This document shows positions 24,663-32,928 of a stretch of DNA of 37,906 nt, piece after piece. Position 1 is the stretch's first letter; every line of letters starts with the position of its first letter. A model generated the notes under the pieces. It was not told the origin of the DNA. It made no database searches and saw nothing but the letters and a program-made list of their open reading frames with translations. Source of the stretch: an uncultured Arenicella sp. (GTDB lineage Bacteria > Pseudomonadota > Gammaproteobacteria > Arenicellales > Arenicellaceae); the NCBI GenBank assembly GCA_938045295.1, contig CALINO010000045.1:1-37906 (forward strand), read 5' to 3'. The position numbers were made by a program, and so were the translations under genes.

Positions 24663-26000
24663 ATGAGTCAGAACAAAGCATTTGAATCTCCGTACCCGGG
24701 TGCTAAAAGCGCCTGGTTTATGGTTGCATTATTGACCATCGCTTATGTATTCAGTTACATCGATCGATACATTCTCAGTTTGTTGATCGAGCCAATCAAG
24801 GCCGACATGGACTTAAGTGATGAACAAATTGGCTTAATATTAGGTCCGGCGTTTGGCTTTTTGTATGTGTTTGCCGCGTTGCCGATTGGTTGGATGGTTG
24901 ATCGAAGTCGCCGTACTTGGATTGTCGGTGTTGGGGTAACGATTTGGTCGTTTGCTACCGCTGTATCCGGCATGGTATCTAACTTTTGGCACTTATTTTG
25001 CGCTCGCATGATGGTGGGTTTGGGCGAGGCCACACTCAGCCCATCGGCAATGTCCATGATTGGTGACAGCTTTCCACCGGAAAAACGCGGAAAACCCATT
25101 TCAGTGTACGTGGCAGCATTATCAATTGGCGGCAGTTTGGCGTCGCTGATCGGTGCCGGTGTATTGGTATGGGCGAAAACCGCCGATAAAATCAGCTTAC
25201 CCTTTTTTGGAGAATTGGCCGCTTGGCAACTGACCTTTTTAGCCGTAGGCTTGCCGGGCTTAGTGCTGGGTTTGATTTTTTTCTTTTTAAAAGAACCGCC
25301 AAGAAGGCCTCAAGTTGTTGAAGACATTGACGTAAAAGGCAATGGTGTTGGCGATGCATTGCGTTATGTCGCTAATAACTGGGCGGTGTATTTAGGTTTT
25401 ATTTCGTTGGCATGCGTGATGGTGGTGATTGCATATAGTCACTTCTTTTTGCCATCAACCTTTGAGCGTACTTGGGGCTGGGCGGCTGAAAAATACGCCT
25501 TCGTCAACGGTTCAATTTTGTTAGTGGTTGGCCCAATCACCGTGGTGACTACAGGTTATCTCTCTGATAAGTGGATGCAGGCGGGGGTCGAGGATGCGGC
25601 ACTGAGATTACTTATTATCGGCTTCTTGATTATGCTGCCAGCGGGTTCGCTTACGATGTTTATGCCGACTCCTGAATTAGCCTACGCCGTGTTGACCATT
25701 TCAAATATTGGCATTGCCATTGTGTCAACAACGGCCATCACCGCCCTACTGGTGATCACGCCGTCTCAAATCCGTGGGCAAATCACCGCCTTGTATTACA
25801 TGGTGCTCGGTCTAACCGGCTCATTTTTAGGCTCAACATCCGTCGGTACCTTATCGACGCGCATTTTTGGTGAAGAAAACATTCGTCACGCTATGGCGGC
25901 GGTGCCAGTACTGTATGGAGTCATTCCCCTATTGTTGATTCCAATAACCATGAAACTGTATCGAGCGCAGTTGGCACGCATTAGTGCGGCTGCAGAGTAA
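24663..26000 (+). CDS. Spinster-type MFS transporter
   Basis: 445 residues with about 12 membrane helices. It carries the MFS loop 2-3 motif GWMVDRSRRTW, the N-terminal SYIDRYILSLLIEPIKAD typical of the spinster branch, and GLGEATLSPSAMSMIGD. Spinster homologues in proteobacteria often sit next to TonB-dependent receptors and catabolic enzymes and are thought to move lipids, aromatic acids or steroids. It has AAGAGGA before the ATG and 55 bases from the MDR gene. Likely inner-membrane importer (or exporter) for the cluster substrate. Confidence 0.92.
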   Translation: MSQNKAFESPYPGAKSAWFMVALLTIAYVFSYIDRYILSLLIEPIKADMDLSDEQIGLILGPAFGFLYVFAALPIGWMVDRSRRTWIVGVGVTIWSFATAVSGMVSNFWHLFCARMMVGLGEATLSPSAMSMIGDSFPPEKRGKPISVYVAALSIGGSLASLIGAGVLVWAKTADKISLPFFGELAAWQLTFLAVGLPGLVLGLIFFFLKEPPRRPQVVEDIDVKGNGVGDALRYVANNWAVYLGFISLACVMVVIAYSHFFLPSTFERTWGWAAEKYAFVNGSILLVVGPITVVTTGYLSDKWMQAGVEDAALRLLIIGFLIMLPAGSLTMFMPTPELAYAVLTISNIGIAIVSTTAITALLVITPSQIRGQITALYYMVLGLTGSFLGSTSVGTLSTRIFGEENIRHAMAAVPVLYGVIPLLLIPITMKLYRAQLARISAAAE

Positions 26001-26027
26001 TGCGTTGAGTTCAATAAGGTATTAGCT

Positions 26028-26822
26028 ATGAAACGATTTTATGTGGATGGGCCATTTGGCCAGGTTCATTGCCTTGAGTGGGGCAGCGATGGTTCGTTGC
26101 CGCCGTTAATTTGTTTGTCGCCGTCACCGTTTAGTAGCAAGGCTTATTTAACTCTGGCGCCCTTATTGGCGCAGCAGCGGCGTGTTATCGCCATTGACTA
26201 CCCGGGTTTCGGAAACTCACAGGCAAAATCTCAAGGCGGTGAGTTGAGTATTAACGATTTGGCTCATGTTGTTCAGGCGGTGGCCGATGCGTGTTCACCC
26301 ACCGTGGCGGTTGACCTGTTTGGTTTTCATACTGGCACCTTGGTTGCGGCTGAAATGTCGGTTGAATACCCAGCCAGAGTAAACCGTATGGTGCTTGCTG
26401 ATGTGCCGTTTTTTACGCCCGAAAAGCAAACTGAGTTATTGGAGAAGACACCCGCCATTATGCCTATCGACGCTGAATTCAGTGCGCTTGAAGGCACGTG
26501 GCAATTCTGTGTTACCAAGAAACTAGAGCACATACCACTTGCCCGAGCTCATCAAATGTTCGTGGATCATATTAGCTCTGGTGAGGGCGGTAACAGTGTG
26601 TTTAGAGCGGCGTTTAGTTACTCTTGCGAGTCGCGCTTTAAGCAAGTAACCGTGCCCACATGGGTGCTGGCGACCAAGTCTGGGCTGTATGATTTTACGT
26701 GCAAAACCGCCGATACAATCAGTACCGCAACCTTGGTTGAATTGCCTCATATCAGTGCGGCCGTTCTGGATGCGGGTGCCGATGAAATCGCCAATACTGT
26801 GCGTGATTTATTAGAAAAATAG
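26028..26822 (+). CDS. Alpha/beta-hydrolase-fold protein with His at the nucleophile position
   Basis: 264 residues. The fold is clear: oxyanion region LSPSPFSS, RRVIAIDYPGFGNS, nucleophile elbow, VNRMVLADVPFF and a late His in ELPHIS (H241). The elbow, however, reads G99-F-H101-T-G103, so the usual Ser/Cys/Asp nucleophile is replaced by His. A possible acid is D222 (GLYDFT). I believe a GxHTG subset of this superfamily exists, so it is more likely a specialised form than a mutation; ordinary ester hydrolysis is doubtful. It follows the MFS gene by 27 bases. Confidence 0.85.
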   Translation: MKRFYVDGPFGQVHCLEWGSDGSLPPLICLSPSPFSSKAYLTLAPLLAQQRRVIAIDYPGFGNSQAKSQGGELSINDLAHVVQAVADACSPTVAVDLFGFHTGTLVAAEMSVEYPARVNRMVLADVPFFTPEKQTELLEKTPAIMPIDAEFSALEGTWQFCVTKKLEHIPLARAHQMFVDHISSGEGGNSVFRAAFSYSCESRFKQVTVPTWVLATKSGLYDFTCKTADTISTATLVELPHISAAVLDAGADEIANTVRDLLEK

Positions 26823-26990
26823 TCTGAGTGGAGTTCAGCCTCACGTCAGCAAGCTCATGCAAAAGGGTGCAACATGAGGCCAAATGGTATGATGTTGTCA
26901 TTCGATGCCGATTTACGCCGGCATGCCACGAAAATAACGCGTAGTTAGTTCAAGTCGTATTCTGTAATTTTTGAGATAAAGAGTAAGTAA
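26823..26990 (+). promoter_or_regulatory. Intergenic region before the cytochrome c gene
   Basis: 168 bases between two same-strand genes, longer than elsewhere in the run. It holds the hairpin ATGCCG (26907-26912) with CGGCAT near 26920 and ATGATGTTGTCAT, a partial inverted repeat. It could hold a promoter for cytochrome c, amine oxidase and CpeT paralogue 3, but no clear -35/-10 pair was found. Confidence 0.3.
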
Positions 26991-27413
26991 ATGAACGTAA
27001 ATAAAATACTACCCATCTTAACGATATTCTGCATTGTGCCGTTGTTGTCGGGCGCCGCCTTAGCCAGTAAAGAAGATCAAGCAGAACAAACAACACTCAA
27101 TCCAGCGCAGCTAAAGCTTGGCAAGCGTTCGTTTATTCGTTGCCAAGCTTGTCACACCTTAGGCGCTGCAGAAGCGCATCTTACTGGGCCAAATCTACAT
27201 GGCCTATTTTCTTCCACGGCCGGTGAAAAAGAAGGGTTTGCTTACTCTGAAGTGTTGGTGAAATCACAAATTAAATGGACTGAGGACAATATGAAGGAGT
27301 GGTTGAGGTCACCATTTACGTTTATACCGGGTAATAAAATGGCGTTTGTTGGCATTCAAAACGACCGTGAGCTAGAAGCCTTAATTGCGTATTTAAAAGA
27401 AAAAACCAAATAG
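26991..27413 (+). CDS. Periplasmic class I cytochrome c
   Basis: 140 residues. Signal peptide 1-25 (hydrophobic 6-24, ALA-S cleavage), one haem-binding site C51-Q-A-C54-H55 and the distal ligand Met117 in GNKMAF; GPNLHGLF is the usual class I loop. It resembles cytochrome c2-like electron carriers. It lies 49 bases before the Tat-exported amine oxidase, so it is the likely electron acceptor of that enzyme, as CycN is for nicotine oxidoreductase NicA2 in Pseudomonas. Confidence 0.93.
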   Translation: MNVNKILPILTIFCIVPLLSGAALASKEDQAEQTTLNPAQLKLGKRSFIRCQACHTLGAAEAHLTGPNLHGLFSSTAGEKEGFAYSEVLVKSQIKWTEDNMKEWLRSPFTFIPGNKMAFVGIQNDRELEALIAYLKEKTK

Positions 27414-27462
27414 AGCCAGCATGTTGATATAAGCCTTTAAACGGGCTGCGAGGAGAACTGTA

Positions 27463-28911
27463 ATGAAGAGTAAGAATATTAGTCGGCGGCAGTTTTTTAA
27501 GACCACGGGCGGGGTGGCTGCAATGGCCGCTGCGCCGGCAGTTAAAGCAACGCCCAAGTCTGACTACGACACTATTGTGATTGGCGCTGGTTTATCTGGC
27601 CTGCATGCGGCGTCTATTTTACAAGACAACGATCTGAACGTGTTGGTGCTTGAAGGGCGCCAACGTTTGGGTGGGCGCGTTTATACACTCATGCATGTGC
27701 CGGGTAGGCCGGAGGCGGCTGGAGAGTGGATTGGGGGTAATTATGCGCGCATGATTAACACCATTAAAAAGCTGAATCTTGAGTTTTTCATACCTGAAGG
27801 TGGCTCCAGCAGGCTTGGTGGTTGGGCTTACGATATTAAAGGCCAATTTATCAGTGAGTCTGATTGGGCAAGCAGCGACCTCAACCCGTTGAAAGGTGAT
27901 AACCGTACAATTTTGCCGCACCGCATGTTAAGCACACTCACTAATCAAAATAATCCATTGGCCAATCAGCCGTTAGATGCGTGGTTAAAGCCAGAGTTTG
28001 CTAAGTACGACATACCGTTTGACCAATACCTTGAAAAGCAAGGTTTGGGCGATGAAGCTCGGCGTTTAATGGACGTAACCATTCACACCAGTCACATGTC
28101 TAACACCTCAGCGTTGCACGAGCTGCGCCGTTACCACGTTAATTCGTTTAATGGTAAACATAAATTCTTTGAAGGCAGCAGCTATGCGCAAATCAAAGGT
28201 GGTAATTCGTTATTACCGCAGGCGATGGCAAAGTCGCTGAACAACCCAGTGTTGTTAGGCAAAACGGTGGTGCATTTTGAACAGAGCCCAACAAATGTAA
28301 CAGTGCATTGCGCTGATGGCACCCAGTACACCGCCGATACGGTCATCAGCAGCATTCCCATGCCGGTACTCAGAGACATTACGTTTTCACCCCGATTGCC
28401 AGTGCATATGCAGGCTGCGGTGAATGAGGTTGATTATGGTTTGTCGATACAAGTGCACTATTTAATTACGCGGCGTTACTGGGAAGATGACGGTATGGCG
28501 CCTTCACTTTGGTCAGATCGCAGCATTGAACGGTTTGGCGCACGCAATTTAGATAAGAAAGATGGGCCTGCCGCCGGCGTGGCGTTTATCAATGGCGAGG
28601 CGGCACACAAGTTCAGGTTAATGAGTGACGATGCCATTTTTAAATACGTTGCCAATGAACTCGCTGAGCTGCGCCCCTCAATGAAGGGTGCGTTAAAACC
28701 CATTATGATTCAGTCTTGTGAGCGTGATCCACACGGTGCGGGTGATTGGGTGTATTGGAAGCCCGGCCAAGTTGGTAGGTACGCGGGTAACATGCGTCAA
28801 AGTCACGGCCGCATTCACTTTTGTGGCGAACACACCGCGATTATGGAGCGAGGTATGGAAGGTGCGTTTGAGTCTGGTGAGCGCGCGGCATTAGACGTGT
28901 TGTTCTCTTAA
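27463..28911 (+). CDS. Tat-exported flavin amine oxidase/dehydrogenase
   Basis: 482 residues. A twin-arginine signal (S-R-R-Q-F-F-K, 7-13, then an Ala/Gly-rich stretch to about 30) sends a folded, FAD-loaded enzyme to the periplasm. The FAD site is VIGAGLSGLHAA (39-50), then LEGRQRLGGRVYTL and the C-terminal FCGEHTAIMERGMEGAFESGERAA, all flavin monoamine oxidase hallmarks. It would oxidise an amine to imine/aldehyde plus ammonia; with the adjacent cytochrome c it is probably a dehydrogenase rather than an H2O2-forming oxidase. AGGAG lies 8 bases before the ATG. CpeT paralogue 3 follows after 42 bases. Substrate unknown. Confidence 0.92.
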   Translation: MKSKNISRRQFFKTTGGVAAMAAAPAVKATPKSDYDTIVIGAGLSGLHAASILQDNDLNVLVLEGRQRLGGRVYTLMHVPGRPEAAGEWIGGNYARMINTIKKLNLEFFIPEGGSSRLGGWAYDIKGQFISESDWASSDLNPLKGDNRTILPHRMLSTLTNQNNPLANQPLDAWLKPEFAKYDIPFDQYLEKQGLGDEARRLMDVTIHTSHMSNTSALHELRRYHVNSFNGKHKFFEGSSYAQIKGGNSLLPQAMAKSLNNPVLLGKTVVHFEQSPTNVTVHCADGTQYTADTVISSIPMPVLRDITFSPRLPVHMQAAVNEVDYGLSIQVHYLITRRYWEDDGMAPSLWSDRSIERFGARNLDKKDGPAAGVAFINGEAAHKFRLMSDDAIFKYVANELAELRPSMKGALKPIMIQSCERDPHGAGDWVYWKPGQVGRYAGNMRQSHGRIHFCGEHTAIMERGMEGAFESGERAALDVLFS

Positions 28912-28953
28912 CTTTTATGACTCAGAAATGAGTGCTGACTGGAAAATAATCTT

Positions 28954-29943
28954 ATGCGAAACGTACTCTGCAAATTTTTTGTTACCACTGGATTGATTTG
29001 TGTCGGGTCGAATCTGGCCTTTTCTGAGCCAAACCCACTTGCCCGAGATTTGATTAAGTTAACCGATGCGTTTGAAGGCCAGTTCGACAATGAAGCACAA
29101 GTGTGGTTTGAAAATGACTGGCGATGGAAAGGCGATGACGCGCACAAGCATCGGCGCAATCACGCTGTTCATGTGAGGGTTGAAGCGCCTCAATTTGGTG
29201 AGTACGTTTTTTATGTCGAAGAATACAGTGACGATGACATAAATAAAATTTGGCGGCAACGCATCGCCAGTTTTGATATCGACAGCAATCGAGGCTTGCG
29301 AATGAGGTTGTATTTCATTAAGGACGCAGAAAAATACACCGCCTCTAATGCCGCTGAATTAATTGCTAAATTGCCGAAAGACAGTGCCTCTAACCTGCCT
29401 GAGTGCGATGTGTGGTTTGCCCGTCTTGGTGAGCAATATCACGGTTCAATGGATGACAAGACTTGCGTATTTGGCGAGGGTGATAAGCGCCGATATTCAC
29501 AGCACGACATTATTTTGTCTGAGAACCAGTATTGGCGAATCGATAAAACTTGGTTGCTATCAAACGGTGAGCTTCACGCCGGAGAGAAATCATCAGAGCA
29601 TTTTAAAATGCGCCGTGCAAATATATACACCTGCGAGGTTCGTGTGCCGGCGGTTAGCTATATTCAGCCTGACCCTAAAGACGCGGTATTTAAAGACTTA
29701 ATACTCCACAGCCAAGGTGGTAAAGCTGAGTTTGTTAGCCCTAAAGATGGCAAAACATACTACTTACAATTGCGTGAAAAAGAATACCCGTATTACAAAA
29801 CCGGCGCTGATTTCTTTCTGTTTCGTATTCGCGAAGTTGGCGCAAAGTTATCCTTAGTGACGGTAACCACTGAACCCAAGCCTCGTAAGCTGTCGGCTAA
29901 TGTTGGCTCTATGCTGGCTTTCTGTGAATTGATTGAAGACTAA
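28954..29943 (+). CDS. Exported CpcT/CpeT-family protein (paralogue 3)
   Basis: 329 residues with a signal peptide (1-24). This is the copy closest to the classical family: FEGQFDNEAQVWFEN (40-54), VFYVEEYSDDDINKIWRQRI (85-104), LRMRLYFIKDAEKY, ECDVWFARLGEQYHGSMDD, and HDIILSENQYWRID. Cysteines 151, 171, 227 and 324 match those of the other two copies, with the same 20-residue gap between the first pair. HSQGG (252-256) marks the C-terminal extension. It follows the amine oxidase closely and is probably co-transcribed, suggesting it binds that enzyme's substrate or product (inference). Confidence 0.87.
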   Translation: MRNVLCKFFVTTGLICVGSNLAFSEPNPLARDLIKLTDAFEGQFDNEAQVWFENDWRWKGDDAHKHRRNHAVHVRVEAPQFGEYVFYVEEYSDDDINKIWRQRIASFDIDSNRGLRMRLYFIKDAEKYTASNAAELIAKLPKDSASNLPECDVWFARLGEQYHGSMDDKTCVFGEGDKRRYSQHDIILSENQYWRIDKTWLLSNGELHAGEKSSEHFKMRRANIYTCEVRVPAVSYIQPDPKDAVFKDLILHSQGGKAEFVSPKDGKTYYLQLREKEYPYYKTGADFFLFRIREVGAKLSLVTVTTEPKPRKLSANVGSMLAFCELIED

Positions 29944-30011
29944 CGCTCACTGTTTGGCCTGTTGCTTAACCGTGCCGGTGTGTGTGCGCCGCGATGATTG
30001 TGATAAGCATT

Positions 30012-30049
30012 AAAAAAGCCCCTTGTTAATATCTAGCAAGGGGCTTTTT
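30012..30049. terminator. Bidirectional terminator between CpeT paralogue 3 and the TonB receptor
   Basis: AAAAAAGCCCCTTG (30012-30025) pairs with CAAGGGGCTTTTT, an 8-base GC-rich core flanked by A and T runs, so it works for both converging genes. Confidence 0.92.
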
Positions 30050-30071
30050 AGAGACTGCTATTGGTTTAGTT

Positions 30072-32537
30072 TTAGAACGAGTACTTCATTCTTAAACCAA
30101 CTTGGCGCTTATCTCTTAAGCCAACCACAGTGCCTTCTCTGGTGAAGTCAAAGAAACCGCCTGGTGCTGTTCGAACGGCGAAGCTCAGATCGGCAAAGTT
30201 GCTTCCTGCCGTTGGTGCGTCTTCGTCAAACAAGTTGGTAACGAATAATTCCAAGTTCAACTTATCTCCGCGTAAACCAAAACGTAAGTTGGCTTCCAGC
30301 GCGCTGTCCAGTTCAGTCGTATTGGTGTTACTGTCGTAATACTTGCTGCTGTAGAACATGTCTGCGCGGGTATACCAAGAAGAGAAATTACCCCAGCTTG
30401 TTGGCCGCTCATAGGTGCCGTTTAGCGAGATTTGAGTGGGTGCATAACGTGGGGCTTCTTGGCCTTCAACGTTCGCAGCGCTACCAAAAACGTCACCAAA
30501 GTCGCCCGTGCCAGCTCCCGCAGGGAATGAGGCTATTTCGGCGTTGACGTAAGCAAATGAGCCTCCGAACTTCAAGTGCTCAGTGGCTAACCAAGACGCG
30601 TCTATCTCGATGCCCGAGATATCCGTTGAAGCACCATTACTGGTGAATGACACGGTACGTCGTGGGTTTGGTGCATTTGGAGTGGTGTCAACCACGGTTT
30701 CAATAGAGCGAAAAATTTCATCTTTACGTTCCATCATGAACAAGGCGGTATTAATGGCTAACCGGCCATTAGCCAGCTTTTGCTTCCAACCAAGTTCGAG
30801 ATTGGTTAATGACTCTTCTCCGAAAGTAATGCTGGCTTCTGGCGCTAACATCGCTAACTCAGCCAATTGAGTCGCATCTAAAGAACCAATTTCTGGGTTG
30901 AAGCCACCCGGTAAGTTACCTTCACTGTAGGTTGCATAAAGGGTAGTGTTATCAGACGGCTCATACTTTAAAGTAGCGCGTGGCAGAGTGTTGGTGATGG
31001 TTGCTGGTGAAATATCAGTTAAGTCACCGTCGCGAATTTCATCTTCTTGATAGCGAGCTTCAACGGCCAGCGACCATTGGTCGGTAAATCGGTAATCGAC
31101 TGAACCGAAAACGCCGGTAGTTGTGGCGCCAGTTGTAAACGGTTGTGCGCGAAAAATATCACCGAATAAAATAGTTGGGCCAAAGAAGCTGGCGGTGCCA
31201 CTGATACCTAAAATTTCGATATCCACATAACTGGCACCGAGTTTCCAATCGAACTTGTCGGTGGTGCCTAATAGTCGTACTTCTAATGACTTGTCTTCAA
31301 TCTCTTGAGAAATGAAAGACATGAAAGAGTTATCGGGTGAACTATCAAAGTCGCTCCAATAACCAAACGCTTCTTCGTTGTATCCGGCTAATACTGATAA
31401 TGAAATATTGTCGGTTAATTCAAAGTCGCCGTGTATGTCGAGTCGAGTTGAGTCCAGCTTTAAACCAAACTCGTCTACATTTAGCAGGTTGTAACTATTA
31501 AACCGTGCCGTATCTGATGATAACCGGCCGTCATTAAGGTATGCGTTTCTAAAGCGTTCAATCGAGGCTGTATCTGAATTAATACCAATGCGCTCGGCTG
31601 TTGGCTCTGCGGTGACGCCATTAAATACTGACTCAGTACGAGTGCCGTCACGTGGCGGTCTGGGAAGTGAGTCGGCTTGATTGGCAACACCGTTATTGAG
31701 TGCAAAGCCACCGAAGTTGTGGAACGTAACGCCATTAGTTGCAATGAACGCGGCCGTGCCATCATCGACTTCGCGGTAAGAGCCACGAACTTTAATGCGT
31801 GTTTTATCGTTAGGGGTAAACACCAGCGTGCCTGATACTGAATGGTGCTGTTCATCACCCAGTGATTGACCCGGAACAGCGGAATTTTCAAAATCGCCGT
31901 CGTCTTTTGCAAAGTTGACACTCAATCGCCCAGCAAGGCTCTCGCTGATACCGCCTTCTATTGATGCACCGACGCGAGTCTCGCCTTCACTTGCTACCGT
32001 AATATCAATGTCGGTTTGCAGCTCTTGGCCTGGGTCTCGAGTTACGTAATTAATGGCGCCTGAAAAGGTGTTACGGCCGAATAATGCGGATTGTGGGCCT
32101 TTAATGATTTCTACCCGTTCTAGCTCATTAATGCCTATCGTTTGTTCGCCGCCACTTAAGTATATGCCGTCAAGAAAAATGGTCGCGGTTTGTGATAGTC
32201 GGCTACCGGTGGCAAAGAAAACACCACGAAAACGAGGTGTTGTATTGGTGCGGGCATCGGCTTGGTTAAACTCTTCGATGAACAAGCCGGGTGTTGCTTT
32301 TGAAACTTCGATAATGTCTTTGTAGCCGGCATCATCGAGTTCTTGTTTGCCAAACACGGACACAGCCAGAGGCGTGTCGATGAGTGTTTCTTCGCGTTTT
32401 CGCGCGGTAACAATGATTTCCTCTAAGGTAATCGTTGCTTCTTGTTCTTGTTGTGCACTAACGTGCGGTGTGATTGCTGCTTGCGCTAGAATGGCAGTAC
32501 TTATTGCCAGACTTAACTTTTTTTGGATAAATTTCAT
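30072..32537 (-). CDS. TonB-dependent outer-membrane receptor
   Basis: 821 residues. Signal peptide (1-28), TonB-box-like EEIIVTARKRE, plug domain with VEIIKGPQSALFGRNTFSGAINYVTRDPG, then a 22-strand-type barrel ending in aromatic Phe (RQVGLRMKYSF). GAGG lies 5 bases before the ATG. The plug type is that of receptors for organic compounds and carbohydrates in marine and sphingomonad-like bacteria, not a haem receptor with the FRAP/NPNL motif. It is the likely entry gate for the cluster substrate; the substrate cannot be read from sequence. It diverges from the ferredoxin-reductase gene and has a well-formed promoter. Confidence 0.95.
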   Translation of the reverse strand: MKFIQKKLSLAISTAILAQAAITPHVSAQQEQEATITLEEIIVTARKREETLIDTPLAVSVFGKQELDDAGYKDIIEVSKATPGLFIEEFNQADARTNTTPRFRGVFFATGSRLSQTATIFLDGIYLSGGEQTIGINELERVEIIKGPQSALFGRNTFSGAINYVTRDPGQELQTDIDITVASEGETRVGASIEGGISESLAGRLSVNFAKDDGDFENSAVPGQSLGDEQHHSVSGTLVFTPNDKTRIKVRGSYREVDDGTAAFIATNGVTFHNFGGFALNNGVANQADSLPRPPRDGTRTESVFNGVTAEPTAERIGINSDTASIERFRNAYLNDGRLSSDTARFNSYNLLNVDEFGLKLDSTRLDIHGDFELTDNISLSVLAGYNEEAFGYWSDFDSSPDNSFMSFISQEIEDKSLEVRLLGTTDKFDWKLGASYVDIEILGISGTASFFGPTILFGDIFRAQPFTTGATTTGVFGSVDYRFTDQWSLAVEARYQEDEIRDGDLTDISPATITNTLPRATLKYEPSDNTTLYATYSEGNLPGGFNPEIGSLDATQLAELAMLAPEASITFGEESLTNLELGWKQKLANGRLAINTALFMMERKDEIFRSIETVVDTTPNAPNPRRTVSFTSNGASTDISGIEIDASWLATEHLKFGGSFAYVNAEIASFPAGAGTGDFGDVFGSAANVEGQEAPRYAPTQISLNGTYERPTSWGNFSSWYTRADMFYSSKYYDSNTNTTELDSALEANLRFGLRGDKLNLELFVTNLFDEDAPTAGSNFADLSFAVRTAPGGFFDFTREGTVVGLRDKRQVGLRMKYSF

Positions 32538-32928
32538 TGCCCTCGCCTCATATTATATTAGATTTTTTTTACTACTCACTACTATAATACATAATGACAT
32601 ATCATTATATCAATGTAGAAAAGACCTTTTCTTTTGCTCTGGTTTTATTTTTTCTGTAAGTTTTTGTTTTTAATGAAATTATTATTTTCAATAGTAATGG
32701 AAAAGCCAGTAAAGGTGCCTTCGAAAGGCTGTAATACCAGGTTAAATAGACAGTTTATGTAGGGTTTTCGGTATTTGATGCAGGGTTCTGTGACAAAATA
32801 CATTAAAGCAGTTAAGCATAATTTTTTTGTTAATTATCCTTTGCCAGAATAGGCACAGCTAGCCGATATGGTTGCGCCCTAGTAACGTAATAATTAATTG
32901 TTCGGCGTTCATCAAGAGGAATCAAACA
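32538..32928. promoter_or_regulatory. Divergent intergenic region, TonB receptor / reductase
   Basis: 391 bases, AT-rich, without any supported gene. The receptor side holds the promoter and operator-like element listed separately. The reductase side has no clear -35/-10, only AAGAGGA (32914-32920) before its TTG start. Long T and A runs (near 32561 and 32640) may bend the DNA. Confidence 0.5.
32584..32613 (-). promoter_or_regulatory. TonB receptor promoter containing the shared 20-base element
   Basis: On the minus strand TTGATA (-35, plus 32608-32613) and TATTAT (-10, plus 32584-32589) are 18 bases apart, each 5/6 to consensus. The element TGACATATCATTATATCAAT (32595-32614) covers the -35 and most of the spacer and matches 18730-18749 at 18 of 20 positions; its core TGACATATCA is nearly palindromic. 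A repressor bound there would block RNA polymerase. Confidence 0.6.

Noticed and set aside
17278-29943. Phycobilisome or photosynthesis genes
   Set aside because: The CpeT-like proteins have export signals and no phycobiliprotein, linker, haem oxygenase or bilin reductase gene is present.
32872-32928. Upstream TTG start of the ferredoxin reductase
   Set aside because: No ribosome-binding site there and the added residues do not belong to the family; TTG 32929 has AAGAGGA and starts at the FAD motif.
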